DNA of 64,000 nucleotides from an uncultured Alteromonadaceae bacterium (GTDB taxonomy: Bacteria > Pseudomonadota > Gammaproteobacteria > Enterobacterales > Alteromonadaceae). Positions 47,237 to 55,871 of the stretch are shown here, piece after piece (the first letter of the stretch is position 1; each line of letters opens with the position of its first letter). Below the pieces are notes generated by a model that made no database searches, was not told where the DNA came from, and was given only the letters and a program-made list of their open reading frames with translations. Both the position numbers and the translations under genes were made by a program. Where the stretch lies: contig CATMRP010000004.1 of NCBI GenBank assembly GCA_950073835.1, positions 1-64,000 of the forward strand, given 5' to 3'.

Positions 47237-48321
47237 GAATTCAGATAATAAGTGCACCACTCATGGTTAAACGGTGAGGAGAGATCAACTGCCTGTTGGT
47301 GGTACTCTGTAGTCGCCAAACAAACATGAGTAGTTACCATGAGTTACAAACAGTTGATCGAGGGACAACGATACCAGATTGAGGCCTACTTGCGCGAGGG
47401 TTTCAGTTATCGGGAGATTGGAAAACGTCTGAGAGTGAGTCATAGCACTATTAGTCGGGAAGTAAATCGCAATCGAATTCGGGATAGCCATTACCTGCCG
47501 GAAGTCGCTCAGGCGAAGACAATAAAACGACGTTGTCAGGCCGCAAAGTACAGGATATTTGAACTGACGATTACCTTTGTTGAGTTCGGGCTTAACGAAA
47601 AGTGGAGCCCTGAGCAGATTGCTGGTGTAGGTAAAATCATCGGTCATCCCGTCAGTCACGAATGGATTTATGGTTATGTCCAGCGGGACAAGTTACGCGG
47701 CGGCAAGTTGTATAAACTACTGTGCCAGAGTCACCGAAGATACCGTAAAGGTAACCGCGCGAAGCGTGTGATTATCCCGAATCGCGTTGGCATAGAACAT
47801 CGTCCCGCTATCGTGAACAAGAAGGAGCGGTTCGGTGACTGGGAAGCTGACACGGTTTTGGGCAAGCAAGGAACGGGCGCGATTGTTAGCTTGGTAGAGC
47901 GTAAAAGTAAGCTGTATCTGATACGCAAAGTGCCTGCGAAAAGCGCAGCCGATGTGGCCCGTGCCATGGTAGGCATGTTGTGGAAATATCGCAGTCATGT
48001 GCGATCTATCACGGCGGACAACGGCAGTGAATTCTGTGACCACGAGCTGGTCGCAGAGAAACTTAAAACGGATATTTACTTCGCAAACCCATATTCATCC
48101 TGGGAACGCGGACTGAATGAAAACTTTAACGGTTTGCTTCGCCAATACATACGTAAAGGCACCGATTTACGGACAGTAACGAACAGGCAGATTGCTGAGA
48201 TTGAACGGGCATTAAATGCCAGACCGAGGAAGTGCCTTGGCTTCAGGCAACCTGTCGCGGTATTCATTGAATTACGCAAGGCTGCCTAATTTAGCGAGTG
48301 GTGCACTTCGGAGTTGAATTC
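47237..48321 (+). mobile_element. IS30-family insertion sequence
   Basis: About 1,085 bases bounded by imperfect 26-base inverted repeats (47237-47262 and 48296-48321). They share GAATTCA at the outer end and AAGTGCACCACTC at the inner end. One transposase gene fills the element. A short target duplication typical of IS30 (2-3 bases) cannot be confirmed by eye. Confidence 0.85.
47339..48289 (+). CDS. IS30-family transposase
   Basis: 316 residues, full length. The N-terminal HTH (YREIGKRLRVSHSTISREVNRN) binds the ends. The DDE catalytic core has Asp in DWEADTVLG, Asp in ITADNGSEF and Glu in SWERGLNENFNGLLRQY, the IS30 signature. It is intact, so the element may still be mobile. Confidence 0.95.
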   Translation: MSYKQLIEGQRYQIEAYLREGFSYREIGKRLRVSHSTISREVNRNRIRDSHYLPEVAQAKTIKRRCQAAKYRIFELTITFVEFGLNEKWSPEQIAGVGKIIGHPVSHEWIYGYVQRDKLRGGKLYKLLCQSHRRYRKGNRAKRVIIPNRVGIEHRPAIVNKKERFGDWEADTVLGKQGTGAIVSLVERKSKLYLIRKVPAKSAADVARAMVGMLWKYRSHVRSITADNGSEFCDHELVAEKLKTDIYFANPYSSWERGLNENFNGLLRQYIRKGTDLRTVTNRQIAEIERALNARPRKCLGFRQPVAVFIELRKAA

Positions 48322-48555
48322 GCGGTAAGCTAAAAACCTTAAAGTTATGAATTTAAGTGTTTTATTTTTAAATTTTGATTGTGGTGTGTGAATCATTTTG
48401 ATGTATTTTTTTTCGCCCCTCTTTATTGGATAATACCTATATAACGAAGATGGATTTATTTTGCCTGGTATTCCAATTCAGGATAATTTTTATCGCCTGT
48501 TACCCAAAACTAAGTTTGGTAATTAGCACTACACTAGCTTTAGGTTACTGTACTC

Positions 48556-48933
48556 ATGTTTAAATGCTCCGAGATAAATTTCACTCCCGAAAAGATTGTC
48601 GAAAATTTAGATGTATTGGCTCAGACCTATTCAATAAGAACGATTTCTTTTTTGCGTTCTATAGGTTTGTCATTTGAGATTACTGAGCTAGATAACGATA
48701 ATCCTGCAAATCGGGCGCAAGCCTTAAATAGGCTATGCGAAATTGACACCTTTTTAAATTCCGCGCGGCCTTGGTTTACTTCTGATAATGAGTGCTGGAA
48801 TTGGTTCATGAATGAGCAGCTCGAAGCGTTTTCACATTTAACGCCGTCAGAAATCGTGAGGCGCTACCAGGGGCGTGGAATTAGCGCTTTGCTTGAGTGG
48901 GCGGAAGAACGAAATCTTGGTAATTTTCAGTAA
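48556..48933 (+). CDS. Small protein with MbcA/ParS (DUF2384)-like C-terminus
   Basis: 125 residues. The last 50 (ECWNWFMNEQLEAFSHLTPSEIVRRYQGRGISALLEWAEE) resemble the antitoxin toxin-binding domain of the Xre/MbcA/ParS group, in which a W-L/F...TP-x-E-L...G pattern recurs. No RES-type toxin gene is adjacent, so it may be an orphan antitoxin or unrelated. It follows the IS by 235 AT-rich bases. Confidence 0.5.
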   Translation: MFKCSEINFTPEKIVENLDVLAQTYSIRTISFLRSIGLSFEITELDNDNPANRAQALNRLCEIDTFLNSARPWFTSDNECWNWFMNEQLEAFSHLTPSEIVRRYQGRGISALLEWAEERNLGNFQ

Positions 48934-49027
48934 AACCACAGCATATTAACTTCCAGGCATAATGATAAAGCGGGAAGTAACACTTCGATTCTTTAGTCAA
49001 TGTCAGAACTAATAATTGGATAAAAAT

Positions 49028-49333
49028 ATGACAGATAATGCTTTTGACGAAATAATGGACAATTTAAGGCATTGGACCAGTGAGGAGATCCATTCACCTT
49101 CATTACTAATGTCCTTGGATGATGGTTCTTTCCATTTAGGCTACTACGCGGGAATGGGGAACTCTGATAGTTCACCTATCGACAATTTTTCGCCACTGTA
49201 TAGAACGAAAATCAACCAGCTTTATCGCGAGGGACAACTGGAAGTCACAGGGCGAGCATTCAGCCTATACCCAGGAAGCGGCCGTTTTAGAAAACTGGTA
49301 TTTACAAAGCAATACCCTGAACCTGGGTCGTAG
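49028..49333 (+). CDS. Hypothetical protein
   Basis: 101 residues from the ATG at 49028; an in-frame TTG at 49016 is the alternative. Soluble and mixed alpha/beta by eye (SLLMSLDDGSFHLGYYAGMG), no recognised domain. It shares orientation with its neighbours in a run of small accessory genes, with 80-100-base gaps. Confidence 0.45.
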   Translation: MTDNAFDEIMDNLRHWTSEEIHSPSLLMSLDDGSFHLGYYAGMGNSDSSPIDNFSPLYRTKINQLYREGQLEVTGRAFSLYPGSGRFRKLVFTKQYPEPGS

Positions 49334-49420
49334 TCAAAATGGATTTCTATGACTAGATACAATGTACAATAGTTATATTTCGTCAGTCATCAATACAAAC
49401 TCTACAGGGACCTTACACTT

Positions 49421-50104
49421 ATGAGCACAAAAGAATGGGTTTCAGAGCCAGCAGACGGTGTTGGAACTTATCAGGATTGTATCTATGATTGGGACAATTA
49501 TGCGGTTAACCCTAATCCGGCGGTAATTCAATTAACCCACTCCGCTGACACGACGATTACGCAGAAATTCATTAACGATAAATTGGCATCACAATTTACG
49601 ATGGAAGTGACTATACCTGCGAAAACGTTTGATAAAATCGCAATCGAATGGTGCAGAAAGCGCTCTCTCAACACAAATAAATACAAGCTAGAGGAACTAC
49701 TCAGTAAATACAATTTTCCGCAATCACATCGAGCAGATGAATCGACCGAAGTTCTGGAAGATGCATTAAGTGGTTCTGAATTTACTCAAACGATAAAAGA
49801 GCAAAGCGAACAGCCTGAAATCGAAGCTAACCTCGAAATAGATAATATATTCAACATATTAACTACAGATCCTCTCGAAGCCGAATATATGCAGGAATCC
49901 AGTAACAAGTTGCTCCAACTCCGAGATGAGGGGCGAAATTTGTCCCGGAAATATCCAATACTAAGCAAAATAGGTAGTGAAGAGGAGCATACGAAGGCAT
50001 TGAGGATGATGGAAATCTTGCTAAACGATTATGACAGTAATTTACTGCTGATTGATGCGCTGAGTTGTTCTATCGCTCGATATGAAGCAGATAATGACGT
50101 TTAA
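49421..50104 (+). CDS. Hypothetical protein with HigA-N-terminus-like tail
   Basis: 227 residues. The first half has no recognised motif. The last ~50 residues (YPILSKIGSEEEHTKALRMMEILLNDYDSN...IARYEADN) resemble the N-terminal helical segment of HigA-type antitoxins (P-I-x-T-E-x-x-Y-x-x-A-L-x-x-I-E...YE), but no HTH follows. It ends 5 bases before the next gene's first possible start, so the two are a likely operon. This could be a toxin-antitoxin-related or immunity pair. Confidence 0.5.
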   Translation: MSTKEWVSEPADGVGTYQDCIYDWDNYAVNPNPAVIQLTHSADTTITQKFINDKLASQFTMEVTIPAKTFDKIAIEWCRKRSLNTNKYKLEELLSKYNFPQSHRADESTEVLEDALSGSEFTQTIKEQSEQPEIEANLEIDNIFNILTTDPLEAEYMQESSNKLLQLRDEGRNLSRKYPILSKIGSEEEHTKALRMMEILLNDYDSNLLLIDALSCSIARYEADNDV

Positions 50105-50121
50105 AAATAATGGTTAGCATT

Positions 50122-50547
50122 ATGGTCAAATCTACAGGTCGGGCTCAACAAGCATTTAATGAAGTAGTACAAAGTCGACTTTCAGATATATCTTCAGAGC
50201 CACTTATTATCGTTGCTTTAGCAATTTGGTACGAAGACTTCATACCGGACATAACTCAATTGACCCGGATTAATGAGATAGCAAGAGCCGGGTATGTTTT
50301 AGAAAAATTAATGACCTTTCACTGTGTGACCCGTGATGTAAGACTCTCTATAACCCCTACGATTAATGAGCTAATTCGGGAGGCTTCAAGTCATATCAAG
50401 TTATTACCCATTGGATCGATTCTAAACGTCAAACAGTTTTCCGGTGACGGGCTAGCACTAAGGTGGAGACTTAGGGAAGATATTCACCGGCAAGTACAAG
50501 ACTTACTGCCCTACCAAGGGCGCACGTATACACATAATAGAGAATAA
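50122..50547 (+). CDS. Hypothetical protein paired with the preceding gene
   Basis: 141 residues from the ATG at 50122 (an upstream start at 50110 is possible). Soluble, mostly helical, ending in a basic region (RWRLREDIHRQVQDLLPYQGRTYTHNRE). No recognised domain. Tight spacing to the gene at 49421 suggests that the two proteins act together. Confidence 0.5.
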   Translation: MVKSTGRAQQAFNEVVQSRLSDISSEPLIIVALAIWYEDFIPDITQLTRINEIARAGYVLEKLMTFHCVTRDVRLSITPTINELIREASSHIKLLPIGSILNVKQFSGDGLALRWRLREDIHRQVQDLLPYQGRTYTHNRE

Positions 50548-50686
50548 GGCATTGTAAACTCGTAGTTTACAGCGTGTTGGCTCTTAGCTGTTATCTGAGT
50601 CGAAGGTTTGGGAGCATCAATGTTCCGCACTGGTGAGTTTTCTGGTGAATAGTGGCGGTTCAAAGCGAAATAAAATGGATATATAA

Positions 50687-50941
50687 ATGCCTGTTTTACG
50701 AAGTAATCGGTTACCAATTCAGCATCCCGGGGTTGTATTCAAACGATACTATCTTGATAGATATAATATTAAGCTCTCCGATGCTGCGAAGACACTAAAT
50801 TTGAAGATATCTCATCTTAATAACTTTCTCAACGGTGAGGCCACTGTTACTACCCCCTTGGCTACAAAATTGGAGAGCGTCACTGGCATTTCATCAGGCT
50901 TCTGGCTTAATCTACAGAAAAGCTACAAGCTTTATACATAA
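50687..50941 (+). CDS. HigA-family antitoxin-like HTH protein
   Basis: 84 residues. IQHPGVVFKRYYLDRYNIKLSDAAKTLNLKISHLNNFLNGEATVTTPLATKLESVTGISSGFWLNLQ is a full VapI/HigA-type XRE domain. A HigB toxin would normally lie directly upstream, but the 139 bases before it hold no such gene, so it appears solitary or regulates its neighbours. It lies upstream of the phosphorothioation locus. Confidence 0.75.
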   Translation: MPVLRSNRLPIQHPGVVFKRYYLDRYNIKLSDAAKTLNLKISHLNNFLNGEATVTTPLATKLESVTGISSGFWLNLQKSYKLYT

Positions 50942-51367
50942 TCCATAAGGCAACCATGCTTTTCTCTAGACACAAGTTGTTTTTGTTGTGAGGAAGTTGG
51001 CTATAGAAAGAGCGGTGGTTCAAGTCTCCGAAATTAGAGATAAACCATGCCCGATGTAACAGGACTAAAAATGCATTCCCCGAGAGCTTACGAAAGTGTA
51101 CAGAATAGCTTGGAGGTACCCTAAATCTTGAATATCCGATTGCATCTCGTGACAGGAACACATCATTGTACGGTTAGGGTAATTTGGTGGCGTTGTAGAA
51201 GTAATATGCATAATATAACCTGAACATTGACTATAAATTCTGAGATCACATGTTAATCAAAAACGGGTTGAAAGGCTGTTTTTGTTTCGACATATAGTGC
51301 TGTATTTAGGAAGCAAAAAGAATGGCTTGACTTAACGAACAGTGAACGTTGGAGCCGAGGCGTATCC
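50942..51367. other. Gap before the phosphorothioation locus
   Basis: 426 AT-rich bases without a convincing gene. TTGACT at about 51224 and AT-rich hexamers such as TATAAC nearby could be promoter parts for the downstream methyltransferase-like gene, but no well-spaced pair stands out. Confidence 0.4.
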
Positions 51368-53254
51368 ATGGATCATGAAAAATTTAAAAAATTATTAAAA
51401 GACATAAAATTAGGAAAAAAATTACCTGACGCAATCTACCTCCATGTTGATGCATTTGATGAGATTCCTGGCGCCTTGAGTAAGTTTACCCAAATCGTAG
51501 CGAATGCACTGAAAGTGTCTTCATGGAATGTTGCTAAATTTTCCAGGAAGGAATTCAAGCTGTCTTTGTTATACTACCCTGATTTTTATGAAGATTCCTA
51601 TCCTGCTTTAGAACAGGCTGTAACTGTCGACTTAAAAAAGCTTGAACATAAAGTAATTTCCTATAAGGACAGTGAGAACCCACCAATACTTCACCGTAAA
51701 GAGCTTTTCGTACCAGAGTCGCATGGGATGTATGGCCTTTTTTGTGAGATTACCAAAGAAGGCGAAGATGTTGGCTTATATGAAAATACGCGGATCATTG
51801 GCTTTAAGGAAACATGGAAAAATTTAATTGAGAAAAAAGGGTTTACCTTAATTAATGGCCGTATAGCTAAATCATCAGGAAATGGGAGTACTACGACTGA
51901 CGATAAAGTCGTTGATAGGCATAAAACAGCAATTGTCAGACATGAGCTTTCCGCTCCGATGAAGTTGTTAGCTAAAAATGGGTTCCTGAATGGCGACTAC
52001 TCGATATTTGATTTTGGCTGTGGAAGAGGCGATGACTTAACTGAGCTCCAAGCTCATGGTATTGATGCCGTTGGATATGACCCAAACTTCTACCCTGAGT
52101 CTGAAAAAGTCGTAAGTGATATTGTGAACCTAGGCTTCGTTATAAACGTCATAGAAGACAGAGATGAGAGAATTGATGTTGTTCTCCAAGCATGGGAATT
52201 TACCCAAAAGATGCTTGTAGTATCTGTCATGTTAGCAAGTGAAAGCTATATTTCACAGTTTACTGCGTATAAAGACGGTGTAATAACTTCAAGAAACACT
52301 TTTCAAAAGTATTACACGCAAAGTGAAATAAAAGGGTTTCTTGAGTCAGTCATTGGAGATAACGCGGTTGCGTTAGCGCCAGGTATATTCGCTATATTCA
52401 AGGACAAAGAGCTAGAGCAGACATACCAAAAGCACCGATATCAGCGAACTTATGAATGGCAACAAAAGACCTCCCCGCAGTTACCAACTGATGCTGAAAA
52501 ATTAAGAATTGTTTTCGCGCAAAACGAAGAGTTATTCAAAGCATTTTGGCTTAAATGTCTAGTGTTAGGTAGGTGTCCTGCGAACGATGAGTTTTCGAAT
52601 TCAGATGATGTAAGAAAGCTTGTAGGTTCACACAAGAAAGCTTTTAAACTGGCTTTAGATTTCTATTCTGAAGAAGAATTTAAAACAGCAGAGTTGATGA
52701 AAAAAGAGGATTTACTCCTATATTTCTCGATGAGTCTGTTCGACAAACATAAACCTTATACTAAACAGCCTGAAGAAGTGAAACGTGATGTAAAGGCGTT
52801 TTTTGGCGATTATAAAACCGCTAAATCGCTAGCGACTGAATTGCTATTTGAAATTGCAGATGTAGATAAGATTGAAGCGGAATGTATTTTTGCAAATGAA
52901 TCCTTACCTGCTAGTAAACTAGAGCATGAAAGCGGAAAACCGCATTCACTAACAGTTCATAAAACTTATATCGATGCATTGCCTCTTCTTCTGAGAGTTT
53001 ATGTAGGTGCGGCATTACAGCTATATGGAGATCTAGAAGACATCCAATTGGTTAAGCTTCATATTACATCTGGTAAAGTTACTTTGCTTGGATATGAAAA
53101 CTTCGAAAAAGAGGAATTTCCGAAATTGAAGGAGAGGGTTAAGATCAAAATGGCAGAGCAAGATATTGATTTTTTTGATTATATTCATTCGTCAGAACAA
53201 CCTAGGCTAACGGACCGAAGTTCATATGTAGGAGACTTCACTGATGAAAACTAA
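51368..53254 (+). CDS. DNA phosphorothioation-associated putative methyltransferase
   Basis: 628 residues. VDRHKTAIVRHELSAPMKLL (182-201) followed by IFDFGCGRGDD (213-223, SAM-binding motif I) and DPNFYPE (238-244) is the hallmark of the PT-associated putative methyltransferase family. The C-terminal LVKLHITSGKVTLLGYENF and FFDY are also family signatures. A ~180-residue N-terminal part precedes the Rossmann core. No DNA amino-methyltransferase catalytic motif (N/D-P-P-Y/F) is visible, so it may not methylate DNA bases. It heads the defence locus, 282 bases before the helicase gene. Its role in PT systems is unknown to me. Confidence 0.85.
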   Translation: MDHEKFKKLLKDIKLGKKLPDAIYLHVDAFDEIPGALSKFTQIVANALKVSSWNVAKFSRKEFKLSLLYYPDFYEDSYPALEQAVTVDLKKLEHKVISYKDSENPPILHRKELFVPESHGMYGLFCEITKEGEDVGLYENTRIIGFKETWKNLIEKKGFTLINGRIAKSSGNGSTTTDDKVVDRHKTAIVRHELSAPMKLLAKNGFLNGDYSIFDFGCGRGDDLTELQAHGIDAVGYDPNFYPESEKVVSDIVNLGFVINVIEDRDERIDVVLQAWEFTQKMLVVSVMLASESYISQFTAYKDGVITSRNTFQKYYTQSEIKGFLESVIGDNAVALAPGIFAIFKDKELEQTYQKHRYQRTYEWQQKTSPQLPTDAEKLRIVFAQNEELFKAFWLKCLVLGRCPANDEFSNSDDVRKLVGSHKKAFKLALDFYSEEEFKTAELMKKEDLLLYFSMSLFDKHKPYTKQPEEVKRDVKAFFGDYKTAKSLATELLFEIADVDKIEAECIFANESLPASKLEHESGKPHSLTVHKTYIDALPLLLRVYVGAALQLYGDLEDIQLVKLHITSGKVTLLGYENFEKEEFPKLKERVKIKMAEQDIDFFDYIHSSEQPRLTDRSSYVGDFTDEN

Positions 53255-53480
53255 AAGTTACGTTATCAATTAATCAGGCATGTTTGTAAACGCAATTTCG
53301 ATAAACAGTTGCTTGCAAATTGCCTCATCGAAACTTTCATAATGCCTAAATAGACCTCTAAATCTATAAGTCTAATCTAATATGTTTGATTTTGGTGCTC
53401 TGATTTTCTAAAATCGAATCAACAGATGGAGTTATTCGTTAATCTTTAGAATCAAAGTTTTAACGTTATAGGTGTAATAA

Positions 53481-53534
53481 ATGGATTTTTGCAGTTATTT
53501 TTGTGTATCTATGCTTTTGAGAAAAGACTATTAA
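53481..53534 (+). CDS. Possible 17-codon leader peptide before the helicase gene
   Basis: ATG at 53481 with AGGTG six bases upstream opens a 17-codon frame (MDFCSYFCVSMLLRKDY) whose TAA ends 2 bases before the helicase ATG at 53537. The helicase itself has only a weak ribosome site, so ribosomes finishing the leader could reinitiate on it. This is inferred from spacing alone; the peptide has no recognised function. Confidence 0.35.
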   Translation: MDFCSYFCVSMLLRKDY

Positions 53535-53536
53535 AA

Positions 53537-55639
53537 ATGTCTCTAGAGCAGCTTTCTTCGATTTACTTCCCTTCTGAATGTGATATTGACCAAGAATTGT
53601 TCTATCCGGTAGCTTGTTCTAGCAAGTCAATGGATTGTATGGTGGGTTATTTTACAAGCGGCTCTTTAAAAGAACTCGCGCGTTCAATATCAGCCTATCT
53701 GTCAATTGATCAATCGACCAAAATGAGACTAATTGTTAGCCCAACTTTTTCCGATGCAGATATGCAAGCAATTCGTGATGGGCTGGAAACAGATGAAAAT
53801 ATTGTGCCTCTGTTGTTCCCTGATTTTAGGTTGGAAGAGGAAACCTTAAGATCAAAATCTGTGACGGCACTTTTTTATCTAATCGCCAAAAAGAAAATTG
53901 AATTAAAAATTGCACTTAAGTCGTCAGGTATTCTTCACACAAAATGTTGGCTGTTTAATACAGATCATGGAGAAGTTGCGATTCATGGCTCAGGGAATGC
54001 GACACAAGGTGGATTGTCAACTAATTTTGAACAGTTGATATTGAGTCGGAATTGGTTAGATCGATCTTCGGAAGAAATTGTGAAAGGTCTTCGGGATAGG
54101 TTCGATAGGCTTTGGCGGAATGATTATCCAGGAGTCTATACAGCAGGTCTAAATGTTAGAACTATAGACTTTATTAATCGAATTCAACTTGAGTCTAAAG
54201 AAGTTTCTAAACTAAAGATTGAACTTGAACAACTTTTGGCACTGGATAGTTCGGAAGTTCAATTGCAAAAAGCTACTTTAAAAATTCCTGATTGGTTGAG
54301 ATATAGTGAAGGAAAGTTTTCACATCAAGGAAAAGCAATCAATGCGTGGAAAGAGAATAACTACGCAGGAATTCTTTCAATTGCAACCGGTGGTGGAAAA
54401 ACTTTGACATCGCTAGTAGGCGCAACGCTGCTAAATCAAATAAATGACAAGTTATTTTTGGTTATCGCTGTTCCAACTAAGCCCCTGCTAGATCAATGGG
54501 CTGAAGAAGTCGAGCAATTTGGCATAAAGCCAATAATTTGTAATGACATCCCTCAAATTAAGATTAAAAATTATATTAAAAATTGTTTTAAAAACTTGCG
54601 ATTAGGTGTATCAAATTCAGAATGCATAATAATTACGCACGAAGGTTTGAAGTCTTCAGCGATAGAAGAAATAAGTGTATCTAAACGAAAGATTAAAACA
54701 CTTTTGATCGCTGACGAGGTTCATAACCTTGGCAGTCTTGGCTTTAGGGAAGTGGCTCCTAAATTTTTCGATTACAAATTAGGTTTGTCTGCGACACACG
54801 AAAGACAATACGATGAAGATGGTTCTAATTTCCTTTTAGAGTATTTTGGAGGGGTGGTCTTTGAGTATGGATTGGATGAAGCGATTGGGAATTGTTTGGT
54901 AACATACAAATATTTTCCTAAAACGGTTTATCTTACGCCTGAAGAACAAGACGATTTTGCAGATCTGACATTCGAAATTAAAAAATTGTCATTTGCATTC
55001 AACTCTCCGAGTGACTCGAAGGAAGCTGAGAGATTGAAGATTCTTTGTATGAAACGAAGGAAAATAATTGAAACTGCTTCAAACAAAGTTGAAGCGTTTA
55101 AATCTCTTGTCAATGAAAAACCTGGATCATTAGTTCGTGCTTTGGTGTTTTGTTCAGATAAAAAACCAGAACAGTTACAATATATCAATGAAATTTTAAC
55201 TAGTAAAAAGCAAAAGTTTCATCAGGTTACACAAGCAGAAACTTCAAATAAAAAGCTTTTAAAAAGTATAGTTTCAGACTTTAACGATGGGAATTTAAAT
55301 GTTCTTACGTCAATGAGAGTCTTAGATGAAGGATTCAACGTTCCACAAACGGAAAATGCTTTCTTATTGGCAAACAATACAGTCCGACGTCAATGGATTC
55401 AGAGGCTCGGTAGGGTATTAAGACTATCACCTGCAACAGGAAAAAGAGAGGCAATCATTTACGATTTTGTTGCATTACCTTTTTTGCAGGATGATGTTTT
55501 AGACAGAGATTTAGAGTCCTTAATCAAGGGCGAATATATACGTGTCAAGTTTTTTACAGAGCTAGCATCTAATTCCGCATCGAGCGATGGTGGATTGCTA
55601 TTAGTTTCTAATCTTCTGGAGTTGATGAAACAAAAATGA
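53537..55639 (+). CDS. PLD-nuclease/DEAH helicase, phosphorothioation-linked restriction protein
   Basis: 700 residues from the ATG at 53537; upstream in-frame codons lack an ATG. The N-terminal phospholipase-D-like domain (about 20-200) has HTK at 134-136 and GSGNATQGG at 151-159. The superfamily-2 helicase (about 260-690) has Walker A GGGKT (285-289), DEVH (393-396), SAT (418-420), then LVFCSDK, VLDEGFNVP and QWIQRLGRVLR. This PLD-helicase order is that of the PT-system restriction enzyme family; in the SspBCD-SspFGH system one component should correspond, but I cannot assign which letter. It overlaps the next gene by 4 bases (ATGA). Confidence 0.82.
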   Translation: MSLEQLSSIYFPSECDIDQELFYPVACSSKSMDCMVGYFTSGSLKELARSISAYLSIDQSTKMRLIVSPTFSDADMQAIRDGLETDENIVPLLFPDFRLEEETLRSKSVTALFYLIAKKKIELKIALKSSGILHTKCWLFNTDHGEVAIHGSGNATQGGLSTNFEQLILSRNWLDRSSEEIVKGLRDRFDRLWRNDYPGVYTAGLNVRTIDFINRIQLESKEVSKLKIELEQLLALDSSEVQLQKATLKIPDWLRYSEGKFSHQGKAINAWKENNYAGILSIATGGGKTLTSLVGATLLNQINDKLFLVIAVPTKPLLDQWAEEVEQFGIKPIICNDIPQIKIKNYIKNCFKNLRLGVSNSECIIITHEGLKSSAIEEISVSKRKIKTLLIADEVHNLGSLGFREVAPKFFDYKLGLSATHERQYDEDGSNFLLEYFGGVVFEYGLDEAIGNCLVTYKYFPKTVYLTPEEQDDFADLTFEIKKLSFAFNSPSDSKEAERLKILCMKRRKIIETASNKVEAFKSLVNEKPGSLVRALVFCSDKKPEQLQYINEILTSKKQKFHQVTQAETSNKKLLKSIVSDFNDGNLNVLTSMRVLDEGFNVPQTENAFLLANNTVRRQWIQRLGRVLRLSPATGKREAIIYDFVALPFLQDDVLDRDLESLIKGEYIRVKFFTELASNSASSDGGLLLVSNLLELMKQK

Positions 55640-55869
55640 GTATTTCATACAAAAAAATAAATTCTTTAATAGATCAAGTATTAGATGAAGAAATACCAAA
55701 TGAAGAATTTCGTGCTCTTTCAAATGAGCAAAAATTGACATTAAGAAAACTTTGTAAAGAGGTTTATATGTTGGAATCGTCCCCTGGAAATGAATTCAGC
55801 TCCTCTCAAATTTTATCTGATATTAAAGGAAAGATTAATCTTTCGTCCGATAAAATAGTTGGAGGGTGA
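55636..55869 (+). CDS. 77-residue protein between helicase and SMC-like ATPase
   Basis: 77 residues, acidic, mostly helical (ISYKKINSLIDQVLDEEIPNEEFRALSNEQKLTLRKLCKEV), no recognised domain. Its ATG overlaps the helicase stop (ATGA) and its stop lies 2 bases before the next ATG, so it must be co-translated with both large partners. The fixed position suggests a small adaptor subunit of a three-part effector. In an SspFGH-type module this may be the middle component, unverified. Confidence 0.65.
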   Translation: MSISYKKINSLIDQVLDEEIPNEEFRALSNEQKLTLRKLCKEVYMLESSPGNEFSSSQILSDIKGKINLSSDKIVGG

Positions 55870-55871
55870 AT

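Noticed and set aside
51020-51045. GGTTCAAGTCTCC, which resembles the T-loop of a tRNA (a possible attachment-site remnant)
   Set aside because: The flanking bases cannot form a T-stem and no acceptor or anticodon arm is present nearby.
50907-51161. 84-codon open frame on the minus strand overlapping the end of the HigA-like gene
   Set aside because: No ribosome site, overlaps a recognisable gene, and the composition does not resemble a known family; probably chance in AT-rich DNA.
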